Shown: positions 37,101 through 46,140 of the stretch, in pieces | How positions within the stretch are numbered: the stretch's first letter is position 1 | Layout: every line of letters starts with the position of its first letter | Assembly (NCBI RefSeq): GCF_007741475.1 | Contig: NZ_CP036261.1 | Location: 2,914,001 to 2,978,000 of the forward strand | From: Rosistilla ulvae | GTDB lineage: Bacteria; Planctomycetota; Planctomycetia; Pirellulales; Pirellulaceae | Direction: 5' to 3' | DNA: 64,000 nucleotides | The notes under the pieces: model-generated | The model's input: only the letters and a program-made list of their open reading frames with translations | Told to the model about the DNA's origin: nothing | Database searches by the model: none | Position numbers and translations under genes: made by a program

Positions 37101-40100
37101 GGACGATTATTCGCCTCGAATCAAACCGCGTTCGATCGCGGCCAGCGGTTTTGTCAGCGACCGACGCTTGGACGAGGAGTATCAATATGTGTTGCGGCGT
37201 CGCAATGCGACCAAATATCCGGGCAACCTGTTGCCCCAGCCCTCGCTGATCCTCAATCCGTGGGAAACCGACACCACCGAAAACGCTCGCCAAGATGCGA
37301 TGGCTGGCGATGTGATGGAGAGTCGCGCCGCGGCCGCTCCGCCGATGCCCGCCGATTCGATGCACCGCAATGAGCCCTTTGGACACCCGCTTTCACTCTC
37401 CGCCAGCTGGGACTTTCTGCCGACGCAGGGGAGCGTGCTGACGAACTTGGAAGTCGACGCCAACGGCCGTCTATCGATTCCACTGAACGCCTGGGGCGAT
37501 GCTTCGCTGATCCGCGTCGTCGTCAGCGATCCGATCTCGATCGTGCAACAGACCGTCACGCGCGACCTTCCGCAACTGCAACCGAACGACCTCCGGTTGC
37601 GAACGATCTTGGATCCGGCAAAACGGCTGTCACAGACTCGCGCCGTCTTGATCGCTTCGCAAGCGAAGCCCTTGGATCTCAGCGAACTGGGAGCCGCACG
37701 GATGCAGATCTACTCCACCGTCGGCGACCTGTATCGGTTGTACAGCAGCGTTGTCGAAGACGAGCGATGGCCCGAGTTCGAACCGCTGTCGCGATGGCAT
37801 GAACTGAACAATGAACAGCGGTTGGATCTTTACGGACGCTTGGCGTGCCATGAGCTGCATCTGTTCCTGTATCACAAGGATCGCCCCTTCTTCGATGCCG
37901 TCGTTCTTCCCTATTTGAAGAACAAGCTGGAGAAGACGTTTGTCGATCGCTGGCTGCTGGAAGAGGATCTGTCGGCTTACACCAAGCTGTGGAAATATGA
38001 GCAGTTGAATGCCGCCGAAAAAGCGTTGCTGGCGATGCGGCTCGATTCTTCGCGAGCTGCGGTCGTGCGCGAGTTCGACAACCGGATCGCGCTTCAAGAC
38101 GAAGACCTCGATGCGGTCCGCAGCCGGATCGACGCGGCGCTGCTGGGGCTGGAACTGGACGACCAGGGAGGCGCTGTGATGTTCGGATTTGGTGGTGGCA
38201 TGGGAGGCATGGGCGATGCATTCGCCGACGGCGTGGTCTCCGAATCGCTCTCCGCGATGCCCGAAATGGAAGCCGACGAAAAAGCGGGTACCCGCGCGCG
38301 ACGATTGAGCCGCCAGAAAAAGCGTTCGGTGGAAGCACAGCTATCCAAAGAAGAAGCTGCCAACATGAGCCTGTTCTATCGGGAGAGTGATCTGCAGCGT
38401 GTTGCCGGCCGTGGATTCTTCCGGCCGTTGCCCGCCACGCGTCAGTGGGCTGAGAGCCAATACGATCGGATCAGGCGGATCGAACAAACGCCCGACCTCG
38501 TTCCGGTCGGTCGGTACTGGCAGCATCTCGCCGAGCACGACGTGACGCAACCTTTTGTCAGCAGCGAACTGTTGGTCCCCACCGAAACGCGGACCGCCGC
38601 TTTGATCGCGCTTGCCACGACGGGGCTCCCCTTCGCCAGCGAGGCCGATCTGCCAGCCGGAGAGGACCAGCCGCAGTTTGCGCCGCCACATCCCGTGGCT
38701 GTCGTGACCGAACAATTACGCGAAGTCCGGCCGCTGGAAGGGGATTCGCCGGTGTTGGTCGGCCAACGCTTTGAAGCCGACAACGAGCGAGACGATGAGA
38801 AACCAACAGCGTTCGCGCCGGCGGAGTTTCTCGTCGGGCAACCCTATCTCGGCCAGATCGTCTTGACCAACCCGACGCCCACGATCCAACAGATCGATGT
38901 GCTGTGGCAGATTCCCGCCGGCGCGATGCCGTTGGGTGGCGGCCGCGAGACCGACAGCCGGCAACTGGAATTGGAACCGTTCGCCACGCAGACGCTCGAG
39001 TACCAGTTCTACTTCCCGTCGGCTGGCCAGTTCAAACATTATCCAGCCAGTGTTTCCGCCGACGGCATGGCTCTGGCTTCGGGCGAGCCGCGCACCTTTG
39101 GCGTCGTCGACAATCCGACGCAGATCGATGAAGAGACGTGGGAATACATCGCACTGCGTGGTGACGCCGCAAAGATCGCCGACTTTTTAAAGACCGCCAA
39201 TCTGCGGAAGCTCGATTGGACGCAGGTCGCACCGCGTTTGCGCGACCGGGCGATCTACGACGTAGTGCTCCGCGCGATGACCGAATTTCAAGTTTGGGAT
39301 GAAACCGTTTGGGGATACGCGGTGTATCACAAGGATGCACCACGGATCACCGAACTGATTTCCAACGACACCGAATTTGTGGCCGCTTGCGGTCCGGTGC
39401 TGCGTTCGAACCTGCTGACGATCGATCCCGTCGACCGCGATCTGTACGAGCACTTGGAATACGCGCCGCTTGTCCGGTCGCGAATCCATCCGCTCCGCGA
39501 TCAGCCGGAGATCATGAACGATCGACTGCTGCAACAATATCGCCATCTGATGAACGTGCTGTCTTACCAACGAAAGCCTTCGACCGAGCAACAGCTTGCG
39601 CTTTGTTATTACCTGTTGCTCCAGAACCGCATCGAAGAAGCGATCCAACGGTTTGAAACGGTCGCTCGCGACGAGGCGACGCCGCAGTTGCAATACGATT
39701 ATCTGGACGCCTATCTGGCGTTGTTCGCTCAGGATTACAGGCGGGCAGCGGCGATTGCCGACAACTACAAAAGCTTCCCGATCCCACGCTGGCGTCAGCG
39801 GTTTACCGAGCTCAGCAACCAATTGGAGCAGCGGCGGGTGCTGATGTCCGGAGCGGAAATCGCAGGAGCAGACCGTCCCGCCGATGCGTTGCCGACCGCC
39901 GACGCAGCCGACCTATCGGTCTGGGGACGCGATAGCGCGCAGAGCCAATCTGCGGCCAACGAGCCGAAGATCGAATTGGCTCTGCGGCAGGATACGGTAC
40001 TGATCCGGCATCAGAACATTCGCCAAGCGGAGATCCGTTTCTATTCGATGGATCTCGAACTGTTGTTCAGCAAGACGCCCTTCATTCAAAACGACGTCAG

Positions 40101-40536
40101 CCAATTAGCGATGATCGCCGCCAATGAAAGCGAACCGCTGACGTTGCAAGCGGCCAGCGGGACGCTCGAATATCGCTTGTCGCCCGAACTGGCAAAGCAG
40201 ACGCTGTTGGTCGAAGTCACGGGGCAGGGTATTCGGCAAACAATCTTCTACTACGGCGGCAACCTGACGACTTACGTGGCCGAAGCGTTTGGCCAAGTTC
40301 AAGTGCTGCAGGCCGGCAACCGTCAGCCGATCAGCGGCGCGTATGTGAAGGTTTATGCAAAGCACCGCGATGGCCAGATCCGCTTCTATAAAGACGGCTA
40401 CACCGATCTCCGCGGCCGTTTCGATTACACATCGCTCAGCACGCCCGAGCTCGCGACAACCGAGAAGTTTGCGATCCTGGTCGTCGCCGAAGACGTCGGC
40501 GCGACGCTGCACGAAGTCGCCGCACCGGCTCAGTAA
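34195..40536 (+). CDS. Giant secreted macroglobulin-like protein
   Basis: A 2113-residue exported protein with an N-terminal signal (VLLIGLLVGMFSIPQRTARA). The first ~430 residues are helical and repeat-like. From about 448 to 720 the chain resembles MG domains of bacterial alpha-2-macroglobulins (LHVDIKNVDELMIRIYRIN, then KLAEILIRPRLWVADRPI). A further sandwich near 1070 reads SWDFLPTQGSVLTNLEVDAN, and the C-terminus has a regulatory-like fold (QPISGAYVKVYAKHRDGQIRF). A Gly/Met-rich loop (FGFGGGMGGMGDAF) sits near 1327-1340. No CGEQ thioester motif was seen, so covalent trapping as in classical macroglobulins is unlikely. Large proteins of this shape recur in planctomycetes. It could bind proteases or polymers at the surface; that is inference. 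Confidence 0.75.
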   Translation: MSLHAVEHWVLLIGLLVGMFSIPQRTARATEIGSIERYALAVDRQQFLQDLIPGSADYYYFHALHHQTMGQPELAAAYLADWSANKAFDQDPRLLGMQHRQHLLQFEATPDRTLEYLRRHLNVNLDHQPPRVRGQRQLPASLDAALIDGDELLLAAAERRETLTSAGQRRLVQIWTAADQPDDIVSPQTLRWLLERLDQPALPKIVDLVITELQQRRPQHQQFGDLPIHDVLTLDELQQVRRQVKEVASDDGVVSAILLRLRPSADSDPSQQPQVYHDYLQRAEEFVRTLPDAYNGLKASVLYHRLAADLKNEQFELQRFIDYLALPRQSPIVLPKLIERSLGGTIAELDHDYRQQAMLPPIGDDQPLVRAYLEHFFRDAASPEAFAQYLRPEYLRDLFAETKLLAGIEPRDQWFAQLSPEDQKALQERVEVTLAATNPEYQSVDEPAALHVDIKNVDELMIRIYRINTEAYCRAGRKPLSTAIDLDGLVANHSRSLKYDLPALRRHRQRIELPEIQGRGVWVVDLLGGGRRSRALIRRGDLRFAETIGAAGHRFQVLREDGNPASQARLQIGTQEFTADESGTIIVPFAAKTTTRDAILIDDAIAMPIKFRHRAGSYKLEAGFHTHRQQLQPGKLAEILIRPRLWVADRPIDPKIVEEVEVQVTATDLDGVATSKRYRDLEFTLDRELEVQFRVPRRTVQITASVSGRVASRSGGERVEVDAIKVWKINETEKTDAIADLFLARHDGGWSVEARGRSGEPLVGQAIQLSLRHRYRSNSVDVTLQTDESGTLHLGPLTDINTLAAVSSGLPSRTWPLRESGSHWPAEIHALAETEIAIPTSDLDDDADRFRIWEERAGQPYASVDQALSVRDGAVRLKSLAAGDYRLVDNDHNRSLVIRVTAGIAAGDYLMGETRELERRPPLSTSIAKAAVEGDAFVVQLSGANPLSRVHLFGGRYLPGESPAAALGLDDYSPRIKPRSIAASGFVSDRRLDEEYQYVLRRRNATKYPGNLLPQPSLILNPWETDTTENARQDAMAGDVMESRAAAAPPMPADSMHRNEPFGHPLSLSASWDFLPTQGSVLTNLEVDANGRLSIPLNAWGDASLIRVVVSDPISIVQQTVTRDLPQLQPNDLRLRTILDPAKRLSQTRAVLIASQAKPLDLSELGAARMQIYSTVGDLYRLYSSVVEDERWPEFEPLSRWHELNNEQRLDLYGRLACHELHLFLYHKDRPFFDAVVLPYLKNKLEKTFVDRWLLEEDLSAYTKLWKYEQLNAAEKALLAMRLDSSRAAVVREFDNRIALQDEDLDAVRSRIDAALLGLELDDQGGAVMFGFGGGMGGMGDAFADGVVSESLSAMPEMEADEKAGTRARRLSRQKKRSVEAQLSKEEAANMSLFYRESDLQRVAGRGFFRPLPATRQWAESQYDRIRRIEQTPDLVPVGRYWQHLAEHDVTQPFVSSELLVPTETRTAALIALATTGLPFASEADLPAGEDQPQFAPPHPVAVVTEQLREVRPLEGDSPVLVGQRFEADNERDDEKPTAFAPAEFLVGQPYLGQIVLTNPTPTIQQIDVLWQIPAGAMPLGGGRETDSRQLELEPFATQTLEYQFYFPSAGQFKHYPASVSADGMALASGEPRTFGVVDNPTQIDEETWEYIALRGDAAKIADFLKTANLRKLDWTQVAPRLRDRAIYDVVLRAMTEFQVWDETVWGYAVYHKDAPRITELISNDTEFVAACGPVLRSNLLTIDPVDRDLYEHLEYAPLVRSRIHPLRDQPEIMNDRLLQQYRHLMNVLSYQRKPSTEQQLALCYYLLLQNRIEEAIQRFETVARDEATPQLQYDYLDAYLALFAQDYRRAAAIADNYKSFPIPRWRQRFTELSNQLEQRRVLMSGAEIAGADRPADALPTADAADLSVWGRDSAQSQSAANEPKIELALRQDTVLIRHQNIRQAEIRFYSMDLELLFSKTPFIQNDVSQLAMIAANESEPLTLQAASGTLEYRLSPELAKQTLLVEVTGQGIRQTIFYYGGNLTTYVAEAFGQVQVLQAGNRQPISGAYVKVYAKHRDGQIRFYKDGYTDLRGRFDYTSLSTPELATTEKFAILVVAEDVGATLHEVAAPAQ

Positions 40537-40629
40537 ACGCGACGCCGCAGCACAACACGTTGCCTAATCATGCATCAGGCAAGCAGGATATCGCCAAACC
40601 CGATCGGTTAGCTTTATCCTGCGATCGTT

Positions 40630-40692
40630 GGTCGCCTTTCGCTCCGCGAAAGTGCGTTCAGCATCCGCACTTTCGCAGAGCGAAAGGCGACC
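40630..40692. repeat. Near-perfect 27-bp inverted repeat
   Basis: Arms 40630-40656 and 40666-40692 pair over 27 bp with one mismatch; the loop is TTCAGCATC. Inner motif CGAAAGTGCG. Without a T-run, it looks like an intergenic repeat element rather than a plain terminator. Confidence 0.85.
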
Positions 40693-40718
40693 ATAATGAC
40701 AAGTGTTTTGTTGCGGCA

Positions 40719-40793
40719 AATACTAGCACGAAGCGCGAGCGAGTGTTTCCGGTTCGATGGTGCGATCACTCGCTTGCGCTTCGTGCTGGTATT
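40719..40793. repeat. Second near-perfect 27-bp inverted repeat
   Basis: Arms 40719-40745 and 40767-40793 pair over 27 bp with two mismatches around a 21-nt loop. The core AGCACGAAGCGCGAGCGAGTG resembles a repeat I associate with planctomycete intergenic regions. It starts 26 bp after the first hairpin. Confidence 0.85.
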
Positions 40794-40882
40794 GTCGGCT
40801 GGCAAACCGGCAACCTCTTTCCGCAGTTGGTATACTGGCGATCCCCCTTCCCCCCAATCACACCCCCTGCCGGAGAATCATC

Positions 40883-42061
40883 ATGATGGATCCCATTTCC
40901 CGCCGCTCGTTATTAGCCGCCTCGGCCGCTGGCGTTTTGGTCAGCCAAACCGGGCGACTGTTTGCCGCCGATGAAGCCCCTGGGATCGATGTCGATCCGA
41001 TTCGCACGATCAGTCTGCAGAGTGATCGCTACCATGGCTGGCCGACGCTGCTGCGGACTCGCGACGGCGAACTGTTAGTCGTTTGTTCGGGCGGACGCGA
41101 CAGCCACGTCTGTCCGATGGGACGCGTCGAACTGATTCGATCCGACGACGAAGGGAAGACATGGACGTATGCCCGCACCATTTTGGATGGACCGCTGGAT
41201 GATCGCGACGCGGGAATTGTGGAGACTGCCAAAGGGACTCTGTTGGTGACCACGTTTACTTCGATGGCCTACCAGCCGAATTACGAAAAAGCGGTTGCGG
41301 CCGCCGAAGCGGGCACCCCGTATCCGCTGGCCGGGGCTCAGTTGGAACGCTGGAAGGGAGCTCACCGACGTGTTGCCGAAGGAGAACATGAATCGCATCT
41401 GGGATGTTGGATGATCCGCAGCGAGGATGGTGGCCTGAACTGGTCTCCCGCCTACCGCGTGCCCGTCAACAGTCCCCACGGGCCGATCGCGCTGCAAAGC
41501 GGACGCTTGTTTTACGCAGGCGTTGCGCTCTGGGAAGAAGGCCGGAAAGTTGCCGCCTACACTTCCGACGACGACGGTTTGACGTGGCAATGGATCGCCG
41601 ATATTCCGATCCGCGATGGCGACCAAGGTTCGCAATATCACGAACTGCACGCCGTCGAAGCGGCCGACGGACGATTGATCGTTCAGATCCGCAATCACAA
41701 CAAGACCAATAACCGCGAGACGCTCCAGACGCATTCGACCGATGGCGGCAAGACCTGGACCTCGCCTGAGCCGATCGGCGTCTGGGGTTTGCCGACGCAT
41801 CTGCTGCGACTGTCCGACGATCGGTTGTTGATGACCTATGGCCATCGCCGCAAGCCGTTGGGAAATCAGGCTCGGATCAGTGACGACAACGGCGAAACAT
41901 GGTCGCCGCCGATGCTGATTCAAGCCGACGCAAGCTCCGGCGATCTCGGCTACCCATCGACCGTCGAGCTGGCACCGGGATCGTTTGCCACGGTTTGGTA
42001 CGAAAAGCTTCCCAACAGCTCCAACGCACAACTGCGCTTGGCCACCTGGCGTCTATCGTAA
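40883..42061 (+). CDS. Tat-exported sialidase-like (BNR-repeat) protein
   Basis: A 392-residue exported protein. The ATG pair at 40883/40886 starts a twin-arginine signal (SRRSLLAASAAGVL) with cleavage near FAA. Five Asp-box repeats of the sialidase/BNR type are visible: SDDEGKTW, SEDGGLNW, SDDDGLTW, STDGGKTW and SDDNGETW, spread evenly, which predicts a six-bladed beta-propeller. The arginine-rich start of blade one (IRTISLQSDRYHGWPTLLRT) fits. Planctomycetes have many such proteins that act on sulfated or sialic-like glycans; here the substrate is unknown. The long upstream frame runs through the hairpin and was rejected as coding. Confidence 0.9.
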   Translation: MMDPISRRSLLAASAAGVLVSQTGRLFAADEAPGIDVDPIRTISLQSDRYHGWPTLLRTRDGELLVVCSGGRDSHVCPMGRVELIRSDDEGKTWTYARTILDGPLDDRDAGIVETAKGTLLVTTFTSMAYQPNYEKAVAAAEAGTPYPLAGAQLERWKGAHRRVAEGEHESHLGCWMIRSEDGGLNWSPAYRVPVNSPHGPIALQSGRLFYAGVALWEEGRKVAAYTSDDDGLTWQWIADIPIRDGDQGSQYHELHAVEAADGRLIVQIRNHNKTNNRETLQTHSTDGGKTWTSPEPIGVWGLPTHLLRLSDDRLLMTYGHRRKPLGNQARISDDNGETWSPPMLIQADASSGDLGYPSTVELAPGSFATVWYEKLPNSSNAQLRLATWRLS

Positions 42062-42166
42062 TGGCGAACCGATGCCAACCAAGTTGCGATGTCGCGTGTG
42101 AGTGTCGGGGGATTTGCGATCGGGGATCCGCCTCGGGTGAAGGCGACAGCGCCGCACGTCGAAATT

Positions 42167-42276
42167 CATCTTGGGGCTTTCGCCTCGAGCTACCAACGAC
42201 GGTCCCTCCGGGACGAGGCCGCATGGTTTACTCCGGAGGAGTTAACGTCGGTAGCTCGGGGTGGAAGCCCCGAGAT
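42167..42276. repeat. MITE-like palindromic element, intact copy A
   Basis: A 110-bp element whose two ends are inverted copies of one another (about 25 bp). Each end is itself a hairpin. Inside are two smaller hairpins, GTCCC-TCC-GGGAC and ACTCC-GGA-GGAGT. It ends three bases before the stop of the MFS gene. Other copies lie at 43679, 43926 and 44171. Confidence 0.85.
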
Positions 42277-42278
42277 CG

Positions 42279-43436
42279 CTAATCGACGGTTCTCGCCGCG
42301 GCAGCTCCCAAGCCCATCGCCAGCTTCAGCACCGCAACGGCCATCAGAAAGAGAATCGAGCAGGTCCAGGCTCCCGTCCAATCGAACAGGCTGCCGAACA
42401 CCAGGGGACCTGTCCCGGCGATCAAATAGCCGATCGATTGAGCCATCCCCGACAACTCGGTCGCCGTCTCTGGGTGCCGGGTTCGCAGCACGATAAACAG
42501 CAGGGCCAACCCAAACGATCCGCCCAAAACAAGACCGATCAACGAAACCCAGATCGCGATCCAGCCCGCCGGACTGGCTATCAAACCAACAAGTCCAACC
42601 GCCTCCACCGAGGCGAGGAACCAAATAATGCCACGCTGGTCCGGCTTGCGTCCCGCGATGGTGGGAATGATCAACGAACCGACGATCCCCATCCCTTGCG
42701 ACAGCGAGAGCATCCAGCCCGAAAACGATGCGTCATACCCTCGGCTGATCAAGATCGCTGGCAACCACGCCAAGACCGCGTAGTAGGTGAGCGATTGGAG
42801 GCCCATAAAAAAGGCGACCTGCCAAGCCAATCGCGACCCGCCCAAATCTTTCATCGCTTTTGCAAAGCTTCGGTTCGGCTCCGATCTCGTCAACCGACGC
42901 ACCTGCGGCAGCCACGCCACAAAAGCGATCGCGGCCGGAATCGCCCAGATCCCCAGCGCACCGCGCCATCCGAGCCCCAAGCCGTTGGCCAGCGGGATAC
43001 TCAACCCTGCTGCCATCGACGCGCCCAAGGCCATCCCGCTCGAGTAGAGACTTGTGACAAACCCGGAATTCGCGGCAAAGTTGCGTTTCGTGATGCTTGG
43101 CAGCAGCACATTCCCAAACGCTATCGCAATCCCCAGACAGAGCGTTCCCAGATAGAGGGCGGGGAGCCACGCGACGTATCGCAAGGCGATCCCGAAGGCT
43201 AGCAACGCCAACGCTCCAAGCAATGTACCGCCGATCCCCAAACGCCGCGTGAACAGCGGAGTCAGGGTCGATATGACACCAAACGCGATCAACGGCAGCG
43301 TCGTCAGCAGGCCCAATTGCGAACTGGACAGGCTTGTCGATTGCCGGATCTCTTCAACCAAAGGACCAACACTCGCCAACGCCGGGCGGAGATTGACAGC
43401 GACAAGCAGGATGCCGGCGAGCAACAACAGATTCAT
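42279..43436 (-). CDS. CynX/NimT-type MFS transporter
   Basis: A 385-residue major facilitator with twelve hydrophobic segments. The N-terminus LLLAGILLVAVNLRPALASVGPL carries the NLRP sequence typical of the CynX/NimT/YeaN group; the loop FTRRLGIGGTLLG lies between helices 2 and 3. Group members export or import small anions such as cyanate or 2-nitroimidazole; the substrate here is unknown. Start at 43436 is the first ATG. The stop touches a MITE-like element, which may act as transcript end for this gene and the convergent sialidase-like gene. Confidence 0.9.
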   Translation of the reverse strand: MNLLLLAGILLVAVNLRPALASVGPLVEEIRQSTSLSSSQLGLLTTLPLIAFGVISTLTPLFTRRLGIGGTLLGALALLAFGIALRYVAWLPALYLGTLCLGIAIAFGNVLLPSITKRNFAANSGFVTSLYSSGMALGASMAAGLSIPLANGLGLGWRGALGIWAIPAAIAFVAWLPQVRRLTRSEPNRSFAKAMKDLGGSRLAWQVAFFMGLQSLTYYAVLAWLPAILISRGYDASFSGWMLSLSQGMGIVGSLIIPTIAGRKPDQRGIIWFLASVEAVGLVGLIASPAGWIAIWVSLIGLVLGGSFGLALLFIVLRTRHPETATELSGMAQSIGYLIAGTGPLVFGSLFDWTGAWTCSILFLMAVAVLKLAMGLGAAAARTVD

Positions 43437-43674
43437 CGGTTGCGAAGCAGCCTTGATCGAAGGCGCGGGCTCAGGATCGCGCAGCGGGACGTGGTCGACG
43501 CGTTCCTGCCGCTCGACGACCTCCGTTGAATTCGGACTTTCGATACTGAACCTTCCCTATGGAATCTGAGAGTGCAGCCCAGATGCTGCTGGATGCCAGC
43601 GTTGCAGTCTACCGCCGGCCCCACGAACCCGTCGAGCGCCCCTCAAGAAACACGATCCACGGCCAGGATGCAAA

Positions 43675-44168
43675 GCAATCATCTCGGGGCTGCCGCCTCG
43701 AGATACCAACGTCGCCCCCACCGGGACGAGGGTCCAGTTTTTTACTCCAGAGGAGTCAACGGCGTTAGCTCGGGGCGGGAGCCCCGAGATGGCGTGACCG
43801 AAAATGGCGTCCGCCCCGGATGGGGCCGTCGTGAATCATGACGTGGTACTTCGGCCCAACCAACGTCGGCCCCTCCGGGGCGTTGTGGATTGGGATGAAT
43901 GATTTTGGGGTTCTTGATCGCGCAATCATCTCGGGGCTGCCGCCTTGAGATACCAACGACGGTCCGTCCGGGACGAGGGCCCAGGTTTTTACTCCAGAGG
44001 AGTCAACGGCGTTAGCTCGGGGCGGGAGCCCCGAGATGGTGTGACCGAAAATGGCGTCCGCCCCGGATGGGGCCGTCGTGAATCATGACGTGATACTTCG
44101 GCCCAACCAACGTCGGCCCCTCCGGGGCGTTGTGGATTGGGATGAATGATCTTGGGTTTCTTGGTCGC
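43675..44168. repeat. Tandem duplication, two 247-bp units, each with a MITE-like element
   Basis: The sequence GCAATCATCTCGGGGC restarts at 43675 and 43922, and its start again at 44169, exactly 247 bp each time. The two full units are about 94 percent identical. Each contains the MITE-like core (43679-43790 and 43926-44037) plus a second part with further hairpins (CCCCTCCGGGG). The third unit is broken by the group II intron after 31 bp. Confidence 0.9.
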
Positions 44169-44199
44169 GCAATCATCTCGGGGCTTCCGCCCCGAGCTA
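44169..44199. repeat. Left end of MITE-like copy D (5' exon of the intron)
   Basis: Contains the terminal hairpin CTCGGGGC-TTCC-GCCCCGAG at 44177-44196 and then CTA. The intron begins at the next base. The rest of this copy continues at 46184. Confidence 0.88.
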
Positions 44200-44704
44200 G
44201 TGCGCCTGCGAAGGCGGTTGAATTGTCGGGTGAAAGTCCCGATCGGGGATGTCGTTACCGCCCCGTATCCGAAGGTAACTGCGTTTTCGACAGAAAAGGT
44301 GGAGAGCAACCGGAGGAGAATGAGCAGTCCGTAACAAAATGAACTCGTTTCGGCCAAGCCTGTCGGGGAGCGTCCTAGCAACTCGCGAACCTCTGATCTC
44401 ACGCAACGGCCCGATGATGACCACGAGGTCAGTCGGTTTTCAAGCCGACGGTCGGTGAGACGGCTTGCACGGTGAACGAACCTGTAACGTGATAAACCGA
44501 GGCAAGCGAAATGGCAGTAAGGTGATTGGAGATGGAATGCTCGGAAGTTCAATCGAGATAAGCAGGGAGGCCAGAGCAGCGTCGACAGACCTTTGAAACG
44601 CTCAGCTCTGGAACCAGAGCCTTCGTAGTAGTGCCAGAACGTCGGGAACCAAACCCGACGCGAGCGAAGGAAGGCAGGAAAGTAGATTCGAGAAGTCACA
44701 CCAC

Positions 44705-46102
44705 ATGAGAAAGAGTCAAAGTCAACGTCGGAAACTTCGTGCTCGTCGCGAAGCGAAGAAGAAAGACACGGAGCTTCTGCCCGAGCGAGTGCCCTTTGCG
44801 GCTAAACCTCGGGAGGATCTGGACGCGCGCGATATCCGCTCGTGGACCAGCCGTGCGGTGTGGACTGATCGAATGTTGTCGACACTCGTCGAAAGACGAT
44901 TGAAACACGGCAAATGGCATTCGCTGATCGACAAAGTCACTTCGGAGCTGAACCTGTTTCAAGCCGCCCGCAAGGTGACGGCTAAAGACGGTGCAGCGGG
45001 CGTCGACGGCCAGGACTGTGAAGCGTTCGAGGAGGGCTTGATCGTGGAAACACGCAAGCTCGGCGGACAAATCACAGGTGGTCACTACACGCCCTCGCCG
45101 GTGCGTCGGGTTCACATTCCCAAACCGGGAACGCCGAACCAGACACGGCCTTTGGGCATTCCGACGGTCCGTGACCGCGTCGTGCAAACGGCGTTGGTCC
45201 ATGTGATCGAGCCAATCCTGGACAACGAATTTCACGAGCGAAGCTTCGGCTTTCGCCACGGACGTTCAGCTCACGATGCACTTCGCATCGTGGAGCAGAA
45301 GATCGAGGAAGGCTATGTGTATGTAGTCGATGCGGACCTGAAGGGTTACTTCGATTCGATCCCCCGGGACAAGCTGATGCGGTTGCTCAAGCAGCACATT
45401 GCCGATTCCAAAGTGATCGAATTGATCGAAGCGTTTCTCGGCAGCGGCATCATGGAAGACTTGCACTTACACAACCCGATCGCGGGCGTGCCTCAAGGTG
45501 CGGTTCTTTCACCGGTGTTGTCGAACTTGTACTTGAATGACCTGGATCACACGATCGCCGGTGAAGGTTTTGAAATGGTGCGCTATGCCGACGACTTCGT
45601 CGTGCTGTGTCGCAGCGAGTTCGAGGCGGAAGTGGCGCTCGAGGAGATCAAGAAGTGGGTCAAGAAAGCGGGTTTAACGCTGCACAGCGGGAAAACGAAG
45701 ATCGTCGATAGTCGAGAGAAGAGCTTCGTCTTTCTGGGTTATTCATTTCGCGGGGACAAGATCTATCCTCGTGCGGAAAGCCTATCGAAAATGAAGTCAC
45801 GGATAGTCGAACTGACGCAGCGTAAGCGGCCCGGCTCGATCCAGCGGATCGCGTTGGAGTTGAGTCGCGTGCTTCGTGGATGGTTCGCCTACTTCCGCCA
45901 CTGTCGGTGGACGATCTTCAAGGATTTGGACGCGAAGATTCGCGGGCGGCTTCGGCGTTTGTTATTGCAGCGTCACCGCAAGAACCCAGCTCGTCTGCCA
46001 CGGACTCAGCGTTGGCCGAATGCATATTTTACGGCCGCGGGTCTCTATAGTCTGCGAGAGGCCCACAACCGTTTCGCGCAATCCCTTTCGGGGGCCTACT
46101 GA
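44705..46102 (+). CDS. ltrA: Group II intron reverse transcriptase/maturase
   Basis: A 465-residue intron-encoded protein. Reverse transcriptase motifs in order: GVDGQ, IPKPG and RPLGIPTVRDRVVQTAL, SFGFRHGRSAHDAL, VDADLKGYFDSI, GVPQGAVLSPVLSNLYL, the catalytic box YADDFVVLC, GKTKI and FLGYSF. The maturase (X) domain follows (RVLRGWFAYFRHC), ending in WPNAYFTAAGLYSL. No HNH endonuclease motif follows, so mobility would depend on a pre-existing nick or replication fork. The first ~60 residues are charged and basic. Its stop lies six bases before domain V. Confidence 0.95.
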   Translation: MRKSQSQRRKLRARREAKKKDTELLPERVPFAAKPREDLDARDIRSWTSRAVWTDRMLSTLVERRLKHGKWHSLIDKVTSELNLFQAARKVTAKDGAAGVDGQDCEAFEEGLIVETRKLGGQITGGHYTPSPVRRVHIPKPGTPNQTRPLGIPTVRDRVVQTALVHVIEPILDNEFHERSFGFRHGRSAHDALRIVEQKIEEGYVYVVDADLKGYFDSIPRDKLMRLLKQHIADSKVIELIEAFLGSGIMEDLHLHNPIAGVPQGAVLSPVLSNLYLNDLDHTIAGEGFEMVRYADDFVVLCRSEFEAEVALEEIKKWVKKAGLTLHSGKTKIVDSREKSFVFLGYSFRGDKIYPRAESLSKMKSRIVELTQRKRPGSIQRIALELSRVLRGWFAYFRHCRWTIFKDLDAKIRGRLRRLLLQRHRKNPARLPRTQRWPNAYFTAAGLYSLREAHNRFAQSLSGAY

Positions 46103-46107
46103 CTGGA

Positions 46108-46140
46108 GAGCCGTGTGCGGGAGAACCGCACGCACGGTTC
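46108..46140 (+). ncRNA. Group II intron domain V
   Basis: A 33-nt hairpin GAGCCGTGTGCGG-GAGA-ACCGCACGCACGGTTC-like stem with the catalytic AGC at its 5' side and a GAGA tetraloop, typical of domain V. Confidence 0.92.

Larger units (their letters stand above)
40537..40882. other. Intergenic region with two long hairpins
   Basis: About 346 bp after the giant gene and before the sialidase-like gene. It is mostly filled by the two inverted repeats listed at 40630 and 40719; no coding sequence was recognised. Confidence 0.6.

Noticed and set aside
40630-40793. Reading the two long hairpins as a CRISPR remnant
   Set aside because: The two repeats differ in sequence and there are no spacers of regular length.
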